DNA of 48,719 nt, from positions 1 to 48,719 of the forward strand of contig ONPU01000015.1 in assembly GCA_900319795.1 (NCBI GenBank), in the 5' to 3' direction. A model generated the notes under the pieces. It was not told the origin of the DNA, made no database searches, and saw only the letters and a list, made by a program, of their open reading frames with translations. Positions 22,256 through 34,213 of this stretch are shown one piece after another. Source of the DNA: an uncultured Eubacteriales bacterium (GTDB lineage Bacteria; Bacillota; Clostridia; Lachnospirales; Lachnospiraceae). Every line of letters begins with the position of its first letter. The first letter of the stretch is position 1. The translations under genes and the position numbers were made by a program.

Positions 22256-24853
22256 ATGAGTCTTTTTACAAAAATATTCGGGACACACAGTGACCATGAG
22301 CTGAAGCGGATCATGCCGCTGGTGGACAAAATCGAGTCGCTGCGCCCGGAAATGCAGGCGCTCAGCGATGAAGAGCTCCGCGCGAAGACACCGGAGTTCA
22401 AGGAAAGACTGAACAAGGGCGAAACCCTCGACGACCTTCTTCCGGAGGCATTCGCGGTGGTCCGTGAAGCCGCGAAGAGAGTCCTCGGGATGGAACATTT
22501 CCGGGTTCAGCTGATCGGCGGTGTGATCCTGCATCAGGGACGTATCGCGGAAATGAAAACCGGTGAAGGCAAAACGCTCGTGTGTACGCTTCCGGCCTAC
22601 TTAAATGCTCTGGAAGGCAGAGGCGTGCAGGTCGTCACGGTCAACGACTATCTGGCCGCGCGTGACGCGGAGTGGATGGGCGCCGTGCACGAGTTCCTCG
22701 GCCTTAAGGTCGGCTGCGTCCTTCAGTCCATGAAACCGGATGAAAGAAGGGAGCAGTACAACTGCGACATCACCTATATCACGAACAACGAACTCGGTTT
22801 CGACTATCTGCGTGACAACATGGTGATCTATAAAGAGCGTCTGGTCCAGAGAGAACTCCACTACTGCATCATCGACGAAGTGGACTCGGTTCTCATCGAC
22901 GAGGCGAGAACCCCGCTCATCATTTCCGGACAGAGCGGCAAATCCACGAAGATCTATGAGGTCTGCGATATCCTGGCCAAGCAGCTCGAACGCGGCGAGG
23001 CCTCCGGAGAGATGACCAAGATGACCGCGATCATGGGCGAGGAAATCATCGAGACCGGCGATTTCATTGTCAATGAAAAGGACAAGATCGTCACCCTGAC
23101 CGAGCGCGGCGTGAAGAAAACAGAGGACTATTTCCATATTGAGAACCTCTCCGACGCGGAGAACCTCGATATTCAGCACGGCGTGGACCTTGCCCTCCGT
23201 GCGAACTATCTCATGCACCGGGATCAGGACTACGTCGTCAAGGATGACCAGGTCCTCATCGTCGACGACTTTACCGGCCGTATCATGCCGGGCCGCCGCT
23301 ATTCGGACGGCCTGCATCAGGCCATCGAGGCGAAGGAGCATGTAAAGGTCAAGAAGGAGAGCAAGACACTCGCGACGATCACGTTCCAGAACTTCTTTAA
23401 CAAATTCGATAAAAAATGCGGTATGACCGGTACGGCTCTGACAGAAGAGCAGGAATTCCGCGATATCTACGGCATGGACGTCGTTTCCATTCCGACAAAT
23501 GTCCCGGTTATGCGCCAGGATCTTGACGACGCCGTCTTCAAGACCAAGAAGGAAAAATACCAGGCCGTGGTCAATGCCGTCAAGGAAGCCCACGAGAAGG
23601 GACAGCCGGTTCTGGTCGGCACGATCACGATCGACGTCTCGGAACATATTTCCAAGCTCTTAAAGAGAGAGGGCATCCCGCACAACGTCCTGAACGCGAA
23701 GTTCCACGAACTCGAAGCGGAAATCGTGGCACAGGCAGGTCAGCACGGCGCGGTTACGATCGCGACGAACATGGCCGGCCGTGGTACCGACATCAAGCTG
23801 GACGAAGAGGCGAGAGCAGCCGGCGGCCTCAAGATCGTCGGCACGGAGCGTCACGAATCCAGACGTATCGACAACCAGCTGCGCGGCCGTTCCGGACGTC
23901 AGGGAGATCCCGGTGAGAGCCGGTTCTACATTTCCCTGGAAGACGACCTGATGCGTCTGTTCGGCTCCGAGAAGCTGATCAAGACCTTCGAAGCGCTGGG
24001 CGTTCCGGAAGGTGAGCAGATTGAACACAGAATGCTGAGCTCCGCGATCGAGCGGGCCCAGAAGAAGATCGAAGGCAACAACTTCGGTATCCGTAAAAAT
24101 CTTCTTGAATTCGACCAGGTCAACAACGACCAGCGCGAGATCATCTACGAGCAGAGAAAGCGCGTGCTGGACGGCGAAAACATGCGGGATGTCATTTTCG
24201 GCATGATGGACGCGGTCGTTTCCCGCAAGGTCGATTCGTCCATCGGAGAGGATCAGGAAGGCGAAGATATGGATCTGAAGGCGCTTGGCCAGTCCCTGTG
24301 CCCGATTATCCCGCTCCGCAGGCCCTCGGATGAGGTCATCAAGAAAATGGGCCGCGAGAAGCTGAAACAGTACCTGAAGGAAGAGGCCGCGAAGCTCTAT
24401 GAGGCCAAAGAAGCCGAGTTCGAAGAGGTCTTCCCGGGTGAAGAGCGTATGCGCGAACTCGAGCGCGTGGTCCTTCTCCGCGTCATCGACGCCAGATGGA
24501 TGAACCACATCGACGACATGGAACAGCTGCGTCAGGGCATCGGCCTTATGGCATTTGCCCAGCACGATCCGAAGATCGAGTACAGAATGTACGGCTTCCA
24601 GATGTTTGAGGAAATGACGGACGCGATCCAGGAGGAGACGCTGAGAGTCCTCTACCATGTCCGCCTGCAGGAGAAGGTTGAAAGAGAGCCCGCGGTGAAG
24701 GAAACCGGCACGAACAAGGATGACGAGGGCCCGAAGAAGCCCGTACAGCGCAAGGCGAAGAAGATTTACCCGAACGCTCCGTGCCCGTGCGGCAGCGGCA
24801 AGAAGTACAAGAACTGCCACGGCCGTCCCGGCCAGCCGCCGCTGGATCTGTAA
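22256..24853 (+). CDS. secA: Preprotein translocase ATPase SecA (865 aa)
   Basis: Motor of the Sec pathway, driving unfolded secretory proteins through SecYEG. DEAD-type helicase motor with Walker A MKTGEGKT (about 100-107), DEVDS (about 209), and the second motor domain with [10 protein letters not shown] and the [11 protein letters not shown] arginine-finger block. The C-terminus ends in the zinc-binding SEC-C motif [14 protein letters not shown] that contacts SecB or ribosomes. ATG 22256 (MSLFTKIFG) is chosen over the longer frame because GGAG lies nine bases upstream and family homology begins there. Confidence 0.97.
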   Translation: MSLFTKIFGTHSDHELKRIMPLVDKIESLRPEMQALSDEELRAKTPEFKERLNKGETLDDLLPEAFAVVREAAKRVLGMEHFRVQLIGGVILHQGRIAEMKTGEGKTLVCTLPAYLNALEGRGVQVVTVNDYLAARDAEWMGAVHEFLGLKVGCVLQSMKPDERREQYNCDITYITNNELGFDYLRDNMVIYKERLVQRELHYCIIDEVDSVLIDEARTPLIISGQSGKSTKIYEVCDILAKQLERGEASGEMTKMTAIMGEEIIETGDFIVNEKDKIVTLTERGVKKTEDYFHIENLSDAENLDIQHGVDLALRANYLMHRDQDYVVKDDQVLIVDDFTGRIMPGRRYSDGLHQAIEAKEHVKVKKESKTLATITFQNFFNKFDKKCGMTGTALTEEQEFRDIYGMDVVSIPTNVPVMRQDLDDAVFKTKKEKYQAVVNAVKEAHEKGQPVLVGTITIDVSEHISKLLKREGIPHNVLNAKFHELEAEIVAQAGQHGAVTIATNMAGRGTDIKLDEEARAAGGLKIVGTERHESRRIDNQLRGRSGRQGDPGESRFYISLEDDLMRLFGSEKLIKTFEALGVPEGEQIEHRMLSSAIERAQKKIEGNNFGIRKNLLEFDQVNNDQREIIYEQRKRVLDGENMRDVIFGMMDAVVSRKVDSSIGEDQEGEDMDLKALGQSLCPIIPLRRPSDEVIKKMGREKLKQYLKEEAAKLYEAKEAEFEEVFPGEERMRELERVVLLRVIDARWMNHIDDMEQLRQGIGLMAFAQHDPKIEYRMYGFQMFEEMTDAIQEETLRVLYHVRLQEKVEREPAVKETGTNKDDEGPKKPVQRKAKKIYPNAPCPCGSGKKYKNCHGRPGQPPLDL

Positions 24854-24927
24854 AATGCCGTGTCACAAAGCGCGGTCATTTCCAAAGAGATGACTGAAAG
24901 GATTTATTTTAGAAACAGGTAAGAAAT

Positions 24928-26975
<2,048 letters not shown>

Positions 26976-26979
<4 letters not shown>

Positions 26980-28874
26980 GCAGCGAATTTGATATTCAGG
27001 AAGAACTGAAGAAATTACCTTCGAGCCCGGGCGTCTACATCATGCGTGATGCGGACGACCGGATCCTCTATGTCGGGAAAGCGGTCAGTCTCAAGAACCG
27101 CGTGAGACAGTATTTCCAAAGCGCGAGGGGAAAATCGCCGAAGATTGTGAGGATGGTCTCGAGGATTGACCATTTTGAGTATATTGTGACGGATTCGGAG
27201 CTCGAGGCGCTGGTTCTCGAATCCAATCTGATCAAGGAACACCGCCCGAAGTTCAATACCATGCTGAAGGATGACAAGAGTTATCCCTACATCAAGGTCA
27301 CATTGGGCGAACCCTATCCGCGTGTGGTGACCGCGCGCGGAATGAAGAAAGACAATTCGAAATATTACGGTCCCTATCCCACAGCGGGTGCGGTGAAGGA
27401 CATGATCGAGCTGGTACGGAAACTGTACCGGCTTCGTTCGTGTTCGAAGAAATTGCCGGAAGCCCAGGGAAAGGAGCGGCCGTGTCTGTATTACCATATC
27501 GGACAGTGCGACGCGCCGTGCCAGAAGGGAAATATCAGCCCCGAGGAATACCGGAAAAAGGTCGACGCCGCGCTGGAATTCCTGAACGGAAATACGGAGG
27601 CTGAAACGAAGGAACTTACTGCAAAGATGCAGAAGGCCTCGGAGGAGCTCCGCTTTGAGGAGGCCGCGCAGTACCGGGACCTGATCGAGAGCATTCAGAC
27701 GATCGGGGAGAGGCAGAAGATCACAATGAACGACGGAGACGACAGAGACGTGATCGCGCTCGCGGTGGACGAAGCGCGGGAAGTCGCGGTCGTGCAGGTC
27801 TTCTTTATGCGTGACGGCCGGATGATCGGCAGGGAGCATTTCTTCCTCAATCTGGGAGAAGAGGATCCGGAACCGGTCATTTTGCGGAATTTCGTGATGC
27901 AGTATTACGCAGGGACGCCATTTATCCCGAAAGAACTGATGCTGGAGTTTGCGCCTCCGGACCAGGAGCTTCTGGAAGCCTACCTGACCGAACGGCGCGG
28001 AGCCAGAGTGCAGATTCGCGTTCCCCAAAGGGGGATGAAGGAGAAGCTTGTGGAACTGGCCCATGAAAATGCCGTGGGAGTCCTCACCCGCGACCGGGAC
28101 CGTCTGATCCGGGAGGATTTGAAGACCAGGGGAGCGGTGAAGGAGATCGAGGACCTGCTGCGGCTTCAGACGGCGAAAAGGATGGAGGCGTACGACATTT
28201 CCAATATCAGCGGTGTGGAGTCGGTCGGTTCGATGATCGTCTACGAAGGCGGGCGGCCGAAGAAAAACGACTACCGGAAATTCCGGATCCGCACGGTCAT
28301 CGGCCCCAATGACTACGCGTCTATGGAAGAGGTGCTGACGAGACGCTTTCAGAGGGCACGGGATCTTTCTTCCGGATTTGACGTTCTGCCCGATCTGATC
28401 CTCATGGACGGCGGAAAAGGTCAGGTTCATATAGCCGAGAAAGTCCTTCGCGAATTTGATATGTCAATTCCGGTCGCAGGAATGGTCAAGGATGACTATC
28501 ACAGGACGCGCGGATTATGGTATCATGATGAAGAGGTTCCGATTGACACGTCATCGGAAGGATTTAAGCTGATTACGAGAATTCAGGATGAAGCGCACCG
28601 CTTCGCGATCGAATATCACAGGCAGCTGCGCAGCAAAGGACAGCTGCGGTCGGTGATGGACGAAATCGAAGGAATCGGTGATAAAAGGAAAAAGGCCCTC
28701 CTCCGTGCTTTCGGGTCTGTCGAAGGGATCCGCGACGCCTCGGTGGATGAGCTCGCGCACGCGGAATCCATGAACCGCGCGGCGGCCGAAAAGGTATGGG
28801 CATTTTTTCACAAAGATGAGAAAAGGGATTTGAATCATGAGGACAGTGGTGAGTCTCCAGAGGCTGGCGGATGA
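26976..28874 (+). CDS. uvrC: Excinuclease ABC subunit C (632 aa)
   Basis: Nuclease of nucleotide excision repair that cuts both sides of a UvrB-bound lesion. N-terminal GIY-YIG domain (SSPGVYIM ... LYVGKA, about 12-35), central UVR motif (the [20 protein letters not shown] region, about 209-228), RNase H-like endonuclease domain with the catalytic Asp in AYDISNISG and [10 protein letters not shown], and C-terminal helix-hairpin-helix pairs ([13 protein letters not shown]). Length is typical. Translationally coupled to ftsH by the ATGA overlap; its last 38 bp overlap the start of hprK. Confidence 0.97.
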
Positions 28875-29772
28875 ACTGAACCTTCAGAATCTGACGCCGG
28901 ATATCGATATGAACACGATCGAGCTCACGACGCCGGACATCAACAGGCCGGCGCTGCAGCTGACAGGTTATTATGAGCACTTTGTCAAGGAGCGTGTTCA
29001 GATTATCGGATACGTCGAGTATTCCTATATCATGTCGCTGCCTGTGGAGGAGCGAGACCGGATCTATGAGCGGTTCATTTCCAGTGACATCCCGTGCGTC
29101 ATTTTCACAACACTGACCGAGCCCTCCGAGGACATGCTGAATATCGCGAGAAAATACGGCGTTCCGACGCTGGTTACGGAGCGGACGACCAGCAGCTTTA
29201 TGGCGGAGATCATCCGCTGGCTGGGCATTGAGCTGGCTCCGAGCATTTCCGTGCACGGCGTTCTTGTGGATGTTTACGGCGAAGGCGTCCTCATCATGGG
29301 CGAAAGCGGAATCGGAAAAAGCGAGGCGGCGCTGGAACTCGTCCGGCGCGGGCACCGGCTTGTGAGCGACGACGTCGTGATCCTTCGGAAGGTCTCCGAT
29401 GCCACCCTTGTGGGCTCCGCTCCGGACCTGACCCGCCATCTCATCGAGCTTCGGGGCATCGGCATCATCGACGTCAAGATGCTCTACGGCGTCGAACATG
29501 TAAAGAATACACAGGCCATCGATCTTGTCATCAAACTCGAGGACTGGAGCCGCGAGAGGGAATATGACCGGATCGGCATGGAAGAGGAATATACGGAATT
29601 TTTAGGCAATCGTGTGGTGTGTCACTCACTTCCGATCCGTCCCGGACGGAATCTGGCGGTCATCGTTGAGACGGCAGCGGTGAACCACCGTCAGAAGAAG
29701 ATGGGCTATAACGCGGCGCACGAGCTTTACAGAAGGATACAGGAAAACATGTCTGCACAAAAGGAGGAGTAA
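28837..29772 (+). CDS. hprK: HPr kinase/phosphorylase (311 aa)
   Basis: Bifunctional sensor enzyme that phosphorylates or dephosphorylates Ser46 of HPr and so controls carbon catabolite repression in Firmicutes. His140, Walker A GESGIGKS (155-162), SDDVV (177-181) and the HprK signature [15 protein letters not shown] (204-218) are intact. Length typical. The gene starts inside the end of uvrC (38-bp overlap) and ends one base before the glucokinase gene. The pairing with glucokinase makes sense as both govern glucose use. Confidence 0.97.
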   Translation: MRTVVSLQRLADELNLQNLTPDIDMNTIELTTPDINRPALQLTGYYEHFVKERVQIIGYVEYSYIMSLPVEERDRIYERFISSDIPCVIFTTLTEPSEDMLNIARKYGVPTLVTERTTSSFMAEIIRWLGIELAPSISVHGVLVDVYGEGVLIMGESGIGKSEAALELVRRGHRLVSDDVVILRKVSDATLVGSAPDLTRHLIELRGIGIIDVKMLYGVEHVKNTQAIDLVIKLEDWSREREYDRIGMEEEYTEFLGNRVVCHSLPIRPGRNLAVIVETAAVNHRQKKMGYNAAHELYRRIQENMSAQKEE

Positions 29773-29773
29773 G

Positions 29774-30715
29774 ATGGCTAAGTATTGTTTCGGTATCGAC
29801 GTAGGCGGAACAACCGTAAAATGCGGTCTCTTCGAGAACGATGGAACACTTGTCGACAAGTGGGAGATCGTGACGAGAACGGAGAATGAAGGCGAAAATA
29901 TTCTCCCGGATATCGCTACGGCGGTCAAGTCGAAGATGCAGGAGAAGGGAATCGCGAAGAAAGATGTTGCCGGCATCGGTATCGGCCTTCCGGGACCGGT
30001 CCGCAAGGGCGTCGTCTCTGTGGCGGTCAACCTGCACTGGGGTGAAAAAGATGTCGAGAAGGAGCTCGGGGAACTGAGCGGACTTCCGGTCAGCGTCGGC
30101 AATGACGCCAACGTGGCCGCCCTCGGCGAGCTCTGGAAGGGCGGCGCGGAAGGCAAGAAGAACGCGATCGTCGTCACGCTCGGAACCGGTGTCGGCGGCG
30201 GCATCATCATCGAAGGAAAGCTCGTGGAAGGTTCCCACGGCGCCGGCGGCGAAATCGGCCATGCCCATGTGGATGACGATATCGAAATCCCCTGCAACTG
30301 CGGCAATACGGGCTGCCTCGAACAGTTCGCTTCCGCGACCGGCATCGCGCGTCTGGCCCGCGAAGAGCTCGCGGCTCATCCGGAAGAGGAGAGCGCAATC
30401 CGCGGCATCGACAAAGTGACAGCGAAAAACGTCTTCGACGCCTATAAAGAGGGCGACGTCCTCTCCGCACGCGTCGTCGAAAAGTTCGCGAAGTACCTCG
30501 GCAAGGCCCTCGGCGCGTTCGCGGCCGTAGCGGATCCCGAAGTCATCGTCATCGGCGGCGGCGTTTCAAAAGCCGGCGACTGCCTGGTCGACGTCGTGGC
30601 GAAGTACTACAAGGTCTACGCGTTCTCCGCGTGCAAGAATACGCAGATCGCGCTTGCGCGTCTCGGCAACGACGCGGGAATGTACGGTTCCGCGAGGCTC
30701 GTACTCGACAAATAA
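29774..30715 (+). CDS. glcK: ROK-family glucokinase (313 aa)
   Basis: ATP-dependent glucokinase of the ROK family. N-terminal phosphate-binding GIDVGGTTVKCGL (8-20), a second nucleotide motif TLGTGVGGGI (about 134-143), the substrate residues in NDANVAALGE and the zinc-binding CNCGNTGCLEQFA motif (about 175-187) diagnostic for ROK kinases. Ribosome site AAAAGGAGGAG; starts one base after the hprK stop. Followed by a strong terminator, so it closes the ftsH-uvrC-hprK-glucokinase unit. Another hexose or N-acetylhexosamine substrate cannot be excluded. Confidence 0.93.
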   Translation: MAKYCFGIDVGGTTVKCGLFENDGTLVDKWEIVTRTENEGENILPDIATAVKSKMQEKGIAKKDVAGIGIGLPGPVRKGVVSVAVNLHWGEKDVEKELGELSGLPVSVGNDANVAALGELWKGGAEGKKNAIVVTLGTGVGGGIIIEGKLVEGSHGAGGEIGHAHVDDDIEIPCNCGNTGCLEQFASATGIARLAREELAAHPEEESAIRGIDKVTAKNVFDAYKEGDVLSARVVEKFAKYLGKALGAFAAVADPEVIVIGGGVSKAGDCLVDVVAKYYKVYAFSACKNTQIALARLGNDAGMYGSARLVLDK

Positions 30716-30728
30716 TTGAATTTCTCAG

Positions 30729-30765
30729 GCACCAAAGGAGGCGGACTCCTTTGGTGCTTTTTTTT
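30729..30765 (+). terminator. Strong terminator after the glucokinase gene
   Basis: GCACCAAAGGAG pairs perfectly with CTCCTTTGGTGC around GCGGA, then eight T. The stem sequence (GCACCAAAGG) resembles the start of the family A repeat unit that begins two bases after it. Confidence 0.96.
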
Positions 30766-30766
30766 G

Positions 30767-30831
30767 TGCACCAAAGGTGCCAGACCCCCGTGGTGCAAAG
30801 TGCACCAGAGGTGCCAGACCCCTGTGGTGCA
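30767..30831. repeat. Repeat family A: two 31-bp units
   Basis: Units at 30767-30797 and 30801-30831, separated by AAG, again a 34-bp period. Both direct orientation with GGTGCCAGACCCC cores and TGCACCA/TGGTGCA ends. They lie between the glucokinase terminator and the PBP promoter. Confidence 0.93.
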
Positions 30832-30846
30832 CTTTTGCGTGATTTG

Positions 30847-30855
30847 TGGTAGAAT
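30847..30855 (+). promoter_or_regulatory. Extended -10 promoter directly abutting the PBP start codon
   Basis: TGGTAGAAT: TG-n plus TAGAAT, with the -10 ending six bases before ATG 30862. The predicted transcription start coincides with the A of the ATG, implying a leaderless mRNA. Confidence 0.5.
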
Positions 30856-30861
30856 ACCCGC

Positions 30862-33525
30862 ATGGATTATACATATCTGGGTCTGGAAAAAATCGAAGAT
30901 GAGCTGATTGCCAATACCCGCAGGAAGGAAAGCCGAATCGGAGCAGTCCTGATCCGGCTTGTTTTTCTTGCGTTTATCGCGGCCGTTGTGACGGTGGGAG
31001 CGCTCGGATACGGTGTCATCCGCGGCATTATCGACGATGCGCCGGATGTCTCGACGATCAATATCTCGCCCAGCGGTTTCGCGACATTTATCTATGATAC
31101 GGACGGAAATCAGCTTCAGAAGCTGACGGCCGGGGACTCGAACCGCACTTCGGTGCCTTTAAAAAATGTTCCGGTTTCCCTGCGCCACGCCGTGGTCGCG
31201 ATTGAGGACGAGCGTTTTTACGAACACAACGGCATCGACCCGAAGGGCATTATCCGCGCGTTTTTCGTCGGCGTGAGGAACCGCTTCCACTTCAACGAGG
31301 GCGCGAGCACGATCACCCAGCAGCTCCTGAAGAACAACGTATTTACAGGCTGGACCGAAGAGAAGTCGATGACGGACCGCATCAAGCGCAAGGTTCAGGA
31401 GCAGTATCTGGCCGTGCAGCTGGAAAAGCGCCTGAATGACAAGGACCTCATTCTCGAAAACTATCTGAATACGATCAACCTCGGCGCCGGCACGTACGGC
31501 GTTCAGGCGGCTGCCAAGAAATATTTCGGCAAGGACGTCCGCGATCTGACCCTTTCCGAATCCGCCGTCATTGCCGGCATCACACAGAATCCGAGCAAAT
31601 ACAACCCAATCCGCCATCCTGAGGAAAATGCGGAACGGCGCGAACGCATTTTACGGAAAATGGTTGAGCAGAATTACATCACCGAAGCGGAAATGCAGGA
31701 AGCCCTCGCGGACAACGTCTATGAGCGGATCGCCGACGCGCAGCTGGTCGAGGGGGAGAAGGACAAGGTCTATTCCTACTTTATCGACGAGCTGATCGAC
31801 CAGGTCGCGGACGACCTGATGATGCAGAAGGGCTACACCGACACGCAGGCGTACCAGCTGATCTACTCGGGCGGTCTGCGCATTTTCACGACGCAGGATC
31901 CGGGGCTCCAGAAGATCTGTGACGAAGAGTACTCGAACCCGAAGAATTTCCCGGAAAATACGGAAGTCGGCATCGACTGGGCCATCACGGTCCAGCATGA
32001 AGACGGGACGAATGAGAGCTACAGCAAGGAAATGATGCTGGAATATTTTAAAAATACGCTCCCCGAAGACCAGGCAGCGGATTTCGACCTGCTTTTCAAA
32101 TCCGAGAAAAATGCCCGGAAATATATCAAAAAATATAAAAACGCAATTCTTTCGGAAAATGATACGGTCATCGCCGAGCGTACGGAATTCATCCCCCAGC
32201 CGCAGAGTTCTCTGGTTCTGATGGAACAGAGCACCGGCTACGTGAAGGCACTGGTCGGCGGCCGCGGGGAGAAAAATGCTTCCCTTGTCCTCAACCGCGC
32301 CAGCGCGACTTACCGCCAGCCGGGATCGACGTTCAAGATTCTGTCCACCTACGCGCCGGCCATCGACAGGGGAAAGATTTCGATCGGTTCCTACATCAAC
32401 GATGAGCCTTACAAATATCTGACCGGCAAGGACGTCCACAATGTCAGCGATACGTATCGCGGATGGATCACGGTCCGGGAAGCGATCGCGCAGTCGGTCA
32501 ATGTCGCCGCGGTGAAGGTTCTGACCGAAATGGGCGTGGAGGAAGGTTTCCGCGCGCTTATGAAATTCGGTTTTACGAGTCTCAATCCCGCGAAGGACAG
32601 TTATCAGCCGCTGGCTTTGGGCGGCATTTCCAAAGGCGTCAGCAATCTGGAGCTGACGGCGGCCTACGCGGCCATCGCGAATGAGGGGACTTATATTAAA
32701 CCCATTTTCTATACGAAGATCATGGATCAGAACGGTGAAGTCCTGATTGACAACACCGCGCAGACGACGCGGGTGATCGGCGCGGATACCGCCGCGATTC
32801 TGACAGACGCGATGCAGGACGTCGTAAAGGAAGGGACGGGCACAGCGGTTCAGCTTGACAGCAATATGCCTGTCGCCGGCAAGACCGGTACGACATCGGA
32901 TTACAACGACGTCTGGTTCGTCGGATACACGCCGTATTACACAATGGGCATCTGGGCCGGCTATGACAACGACGGAAGCCGGAAGCAGCTGCCGGAAGAG
33001 GGGACGTTCCGCGATTTCCACAAGACTCTCTGGAAAGCGGTGATGGACCGGATTACGAAGGATCAGCAGATTCAGCAGTTCCGGATTCCCGAGACTGTGA
33101 TGATGGCCGAAACATGCGGGATCAGCGGACTTCTTCCCACGTCGTACTGTGAGCATGTGGCGAGGGACCTGCTGGCGACGCGTTATAAGCCATTTGTCCA
33201 ATGTGAAGTCTGCAGTGACGGCCTTGAAGAGCCGGAGTATGATTTCGAGCTCGAACCTGAGCTTACTCCGACTCCGGAGCAGGGAATTGCGGAAGAGGCG
33301 CTTGACCTGCCTGTATTTGACCCCTTGGTCAATGAAGAGGAACTTCCGGCGGCGGAGGAACCTGCCGTGGAGGAACCGGCCGCGGAAGAACCTGCTTCGG
33401 AAGAAGGGGAAGAAGAGGAAGCCGGGTCGGGATCCGGATCAGAAGAAGGAGTCGACAACGGTGAATTCATAGAATATACCACGGAAGAAGCCACGTACGA
33501 CTATGGGGATCTGGTGGTAGGATGA
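30862..33525 (+). CDS. Class A penicillin-binding protein, PBP1a type (887 aa)
   Basis: Bifunctional peptidoglycan synthase. One N-terminal membrane helix (about 31-53), a GT51 glycosyltransferase domain with the catalytic Glu in EDERFYEHNGID (about 114-125) and the ASTITQQLLKN block, then a transpeptidase with Ser489 and Lys492 in GSTFK, SVN (545-547) and KTGTT (674-678). The C-terminal about 80 residues are Glu/Pro/Ala-rich and probably disordered. No Shine-Dalgarno precedes ATG 30862, and the next in-frame Met is far inside the glycosyltransferase domain, so the start is secure. Followed after 47 bp by the YigZ gene. Confidence 0.95.
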   Translation: MDYTYLGLEKIEDELIANTRRKESRIGAVLIRLVFLAFIAAVVTVGALGYGVIRGIIDDAPDVSTINISPSGFATFIYDTDGNQLQKLTAGDSNRTSVPLKNVPVSLRHAVVAIEDERFYEHNGIDPKGIIRAFFVGVRNRFHFNEGASTITQQLLKNNVFTGWTEEKSMTDRIKRKVQEQYLAVQLEKRLNDKDLILENYLNTINLGAGTYGVQAAAKKYFGKDVRDLTLSESAVIAGITQNPSKYNPIRHPEENAERRERILRKMVEQNYITEAEMQEALADNVYERIADAQLVEGEKDKVYSYFIDELIDQVADDLMMQKGYTDTQAYQLIYSGGLRIFTTQDPGLQKICDEEYSNPKNFPENTEVGIDWAITVQHEDGTNESYSKEMMLEYFKNTLPEDQAADFDLLFKSEKNARKYIKKYKNAILSENDTVIAERTEFIPQPQSSLVLMEQSTGYVKALVGGRGEKNASLVLNRASATYRQPGSTFKILSTYAPAIDRGKISIGSYINDEPYKYLTGKDVHNVSDTYRGWITVREAIAQSVNVAAVKVLTEMGVEEGFRALMKFGFTSLNPAKDSYQPLALGGISKGVSNLELTAAYAAIANEGTYIKPIFYTKIMDQNGEVLIDNTAQTTRVIGADTAAILTDAMQDVVKEGTGTAVQLDSNMPVAGKTGTTSDYNDVWFVGYTPYYTMGIWAGYDNDGSRKQLPEEGTFRDFHKTLWKAVMDRITKDQQIQQFRIPETVMMAETCGISGLLPTSYCEHVARDLLATRYKPFVQCEVCSDGLEEPEYDFELEPELTPTPEQGIAEEALDLPVFDPLVNEEELPAAEEPAVEEPAAEEPASEEGEEEEAGSGSGSEEGVDNGEFIEYTTEEATYDYGDLVVG

Positions 33526-33572
33526 GCCTCATTTGACGCCGCAGTGAGAGAATCTCCGGGAGAGAAAGCGAA

Positions 33573-34208
33573 ATGCCGATCGATTATAAATGCTGTAAAG
33601 TGAAGGGCACCTCCGAAGTCGTCGAGAAAAAATCCCGCTTCCTGGGGGAAATGGTACCCTGCAAAACACAGGAAGAAGCCGAGCAGTATATTGCCGCCGT
33701 GCGGAAGACGCATTACGACGCCAGGCACCATTGCTTCGCATACATCTGCGGCACGCCCGGGACCGCTTCCGAGATCCTGCGCCAAAGCGACGACGGAGAA
33801 CCTCAGGGAACTGCCGGCAAGCCGCTCCTGGAGATCCTGAGCGGAAATGATCTCCACGAGACTCTTCTCATCGTCACCCGCTACTTCGGCGGAACGCTGC
33901 TCGGCACGGGAGGACTCGTCCGGGCCTATTCCGAGGCGGGCGTCGAAGCGATGAAAGCGGCGGAGATCACCACAATCCGGCAGGGCATCCGCCTTAAAGT
34001 GGGCTGCAGCTACACCCTTTACGGAAAGCTGCAGTATCTGTTCGCCAACGAAGGCTGGAGGATCGAGGATACCGCCTTCGAAAGCGACGTGGCGATTACG
34101 CTGACCGTGCCGGCCGCCGAGGCGGAGCGGGCATTCAAATTAATCACAGAGGCGACCTCTGCGGCTGCCTCTGTCGAAAATCTCGGAAATTGTACATTTG
34201 AAGAATGA
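33573..34208 (+). CDS. YigZ / IMPACT (UPF0029) family protein (211 aa)
   Basis: N-terminal UPF0029 domain recognised by KKSRFLGEMVPC, the HHCFAYICG segment, SDDGEPQGTAGKPLLE (about 71-86) and RYFGGTLLGTGGLVRAYS (about 103-120), and a short C-terminal DUF1949-like domain. The eukaryotic relative IMPACT modulates GCN2; the bacterial function is not settled. Ribosome site GGGAGAG. It follows the PBP gene closely and runs convergently into the purine permease gene with only 5 bp between stop codons. Confidence 0.93.
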   Translation: MPIDYKCCKVKGTSEVVEKKSRFLGEMVPCKTQEEAEQYIAAVRKTHYDARHHCFAYICGTPGTASEILRQSDDGEPQGTAGKPLLEILSGNDLHETLLIVTRYFGGTLLGTGGLVRAYSEAGVEAMKAAEITTIRQGIRLKVGCSYTLYGKLQYLFANEGWRIEDTAFESDVAITLTVPAAEAERAFKLITEATSAAASVENLGNCTFEE

Positions 34209-34213
34209 TATCC

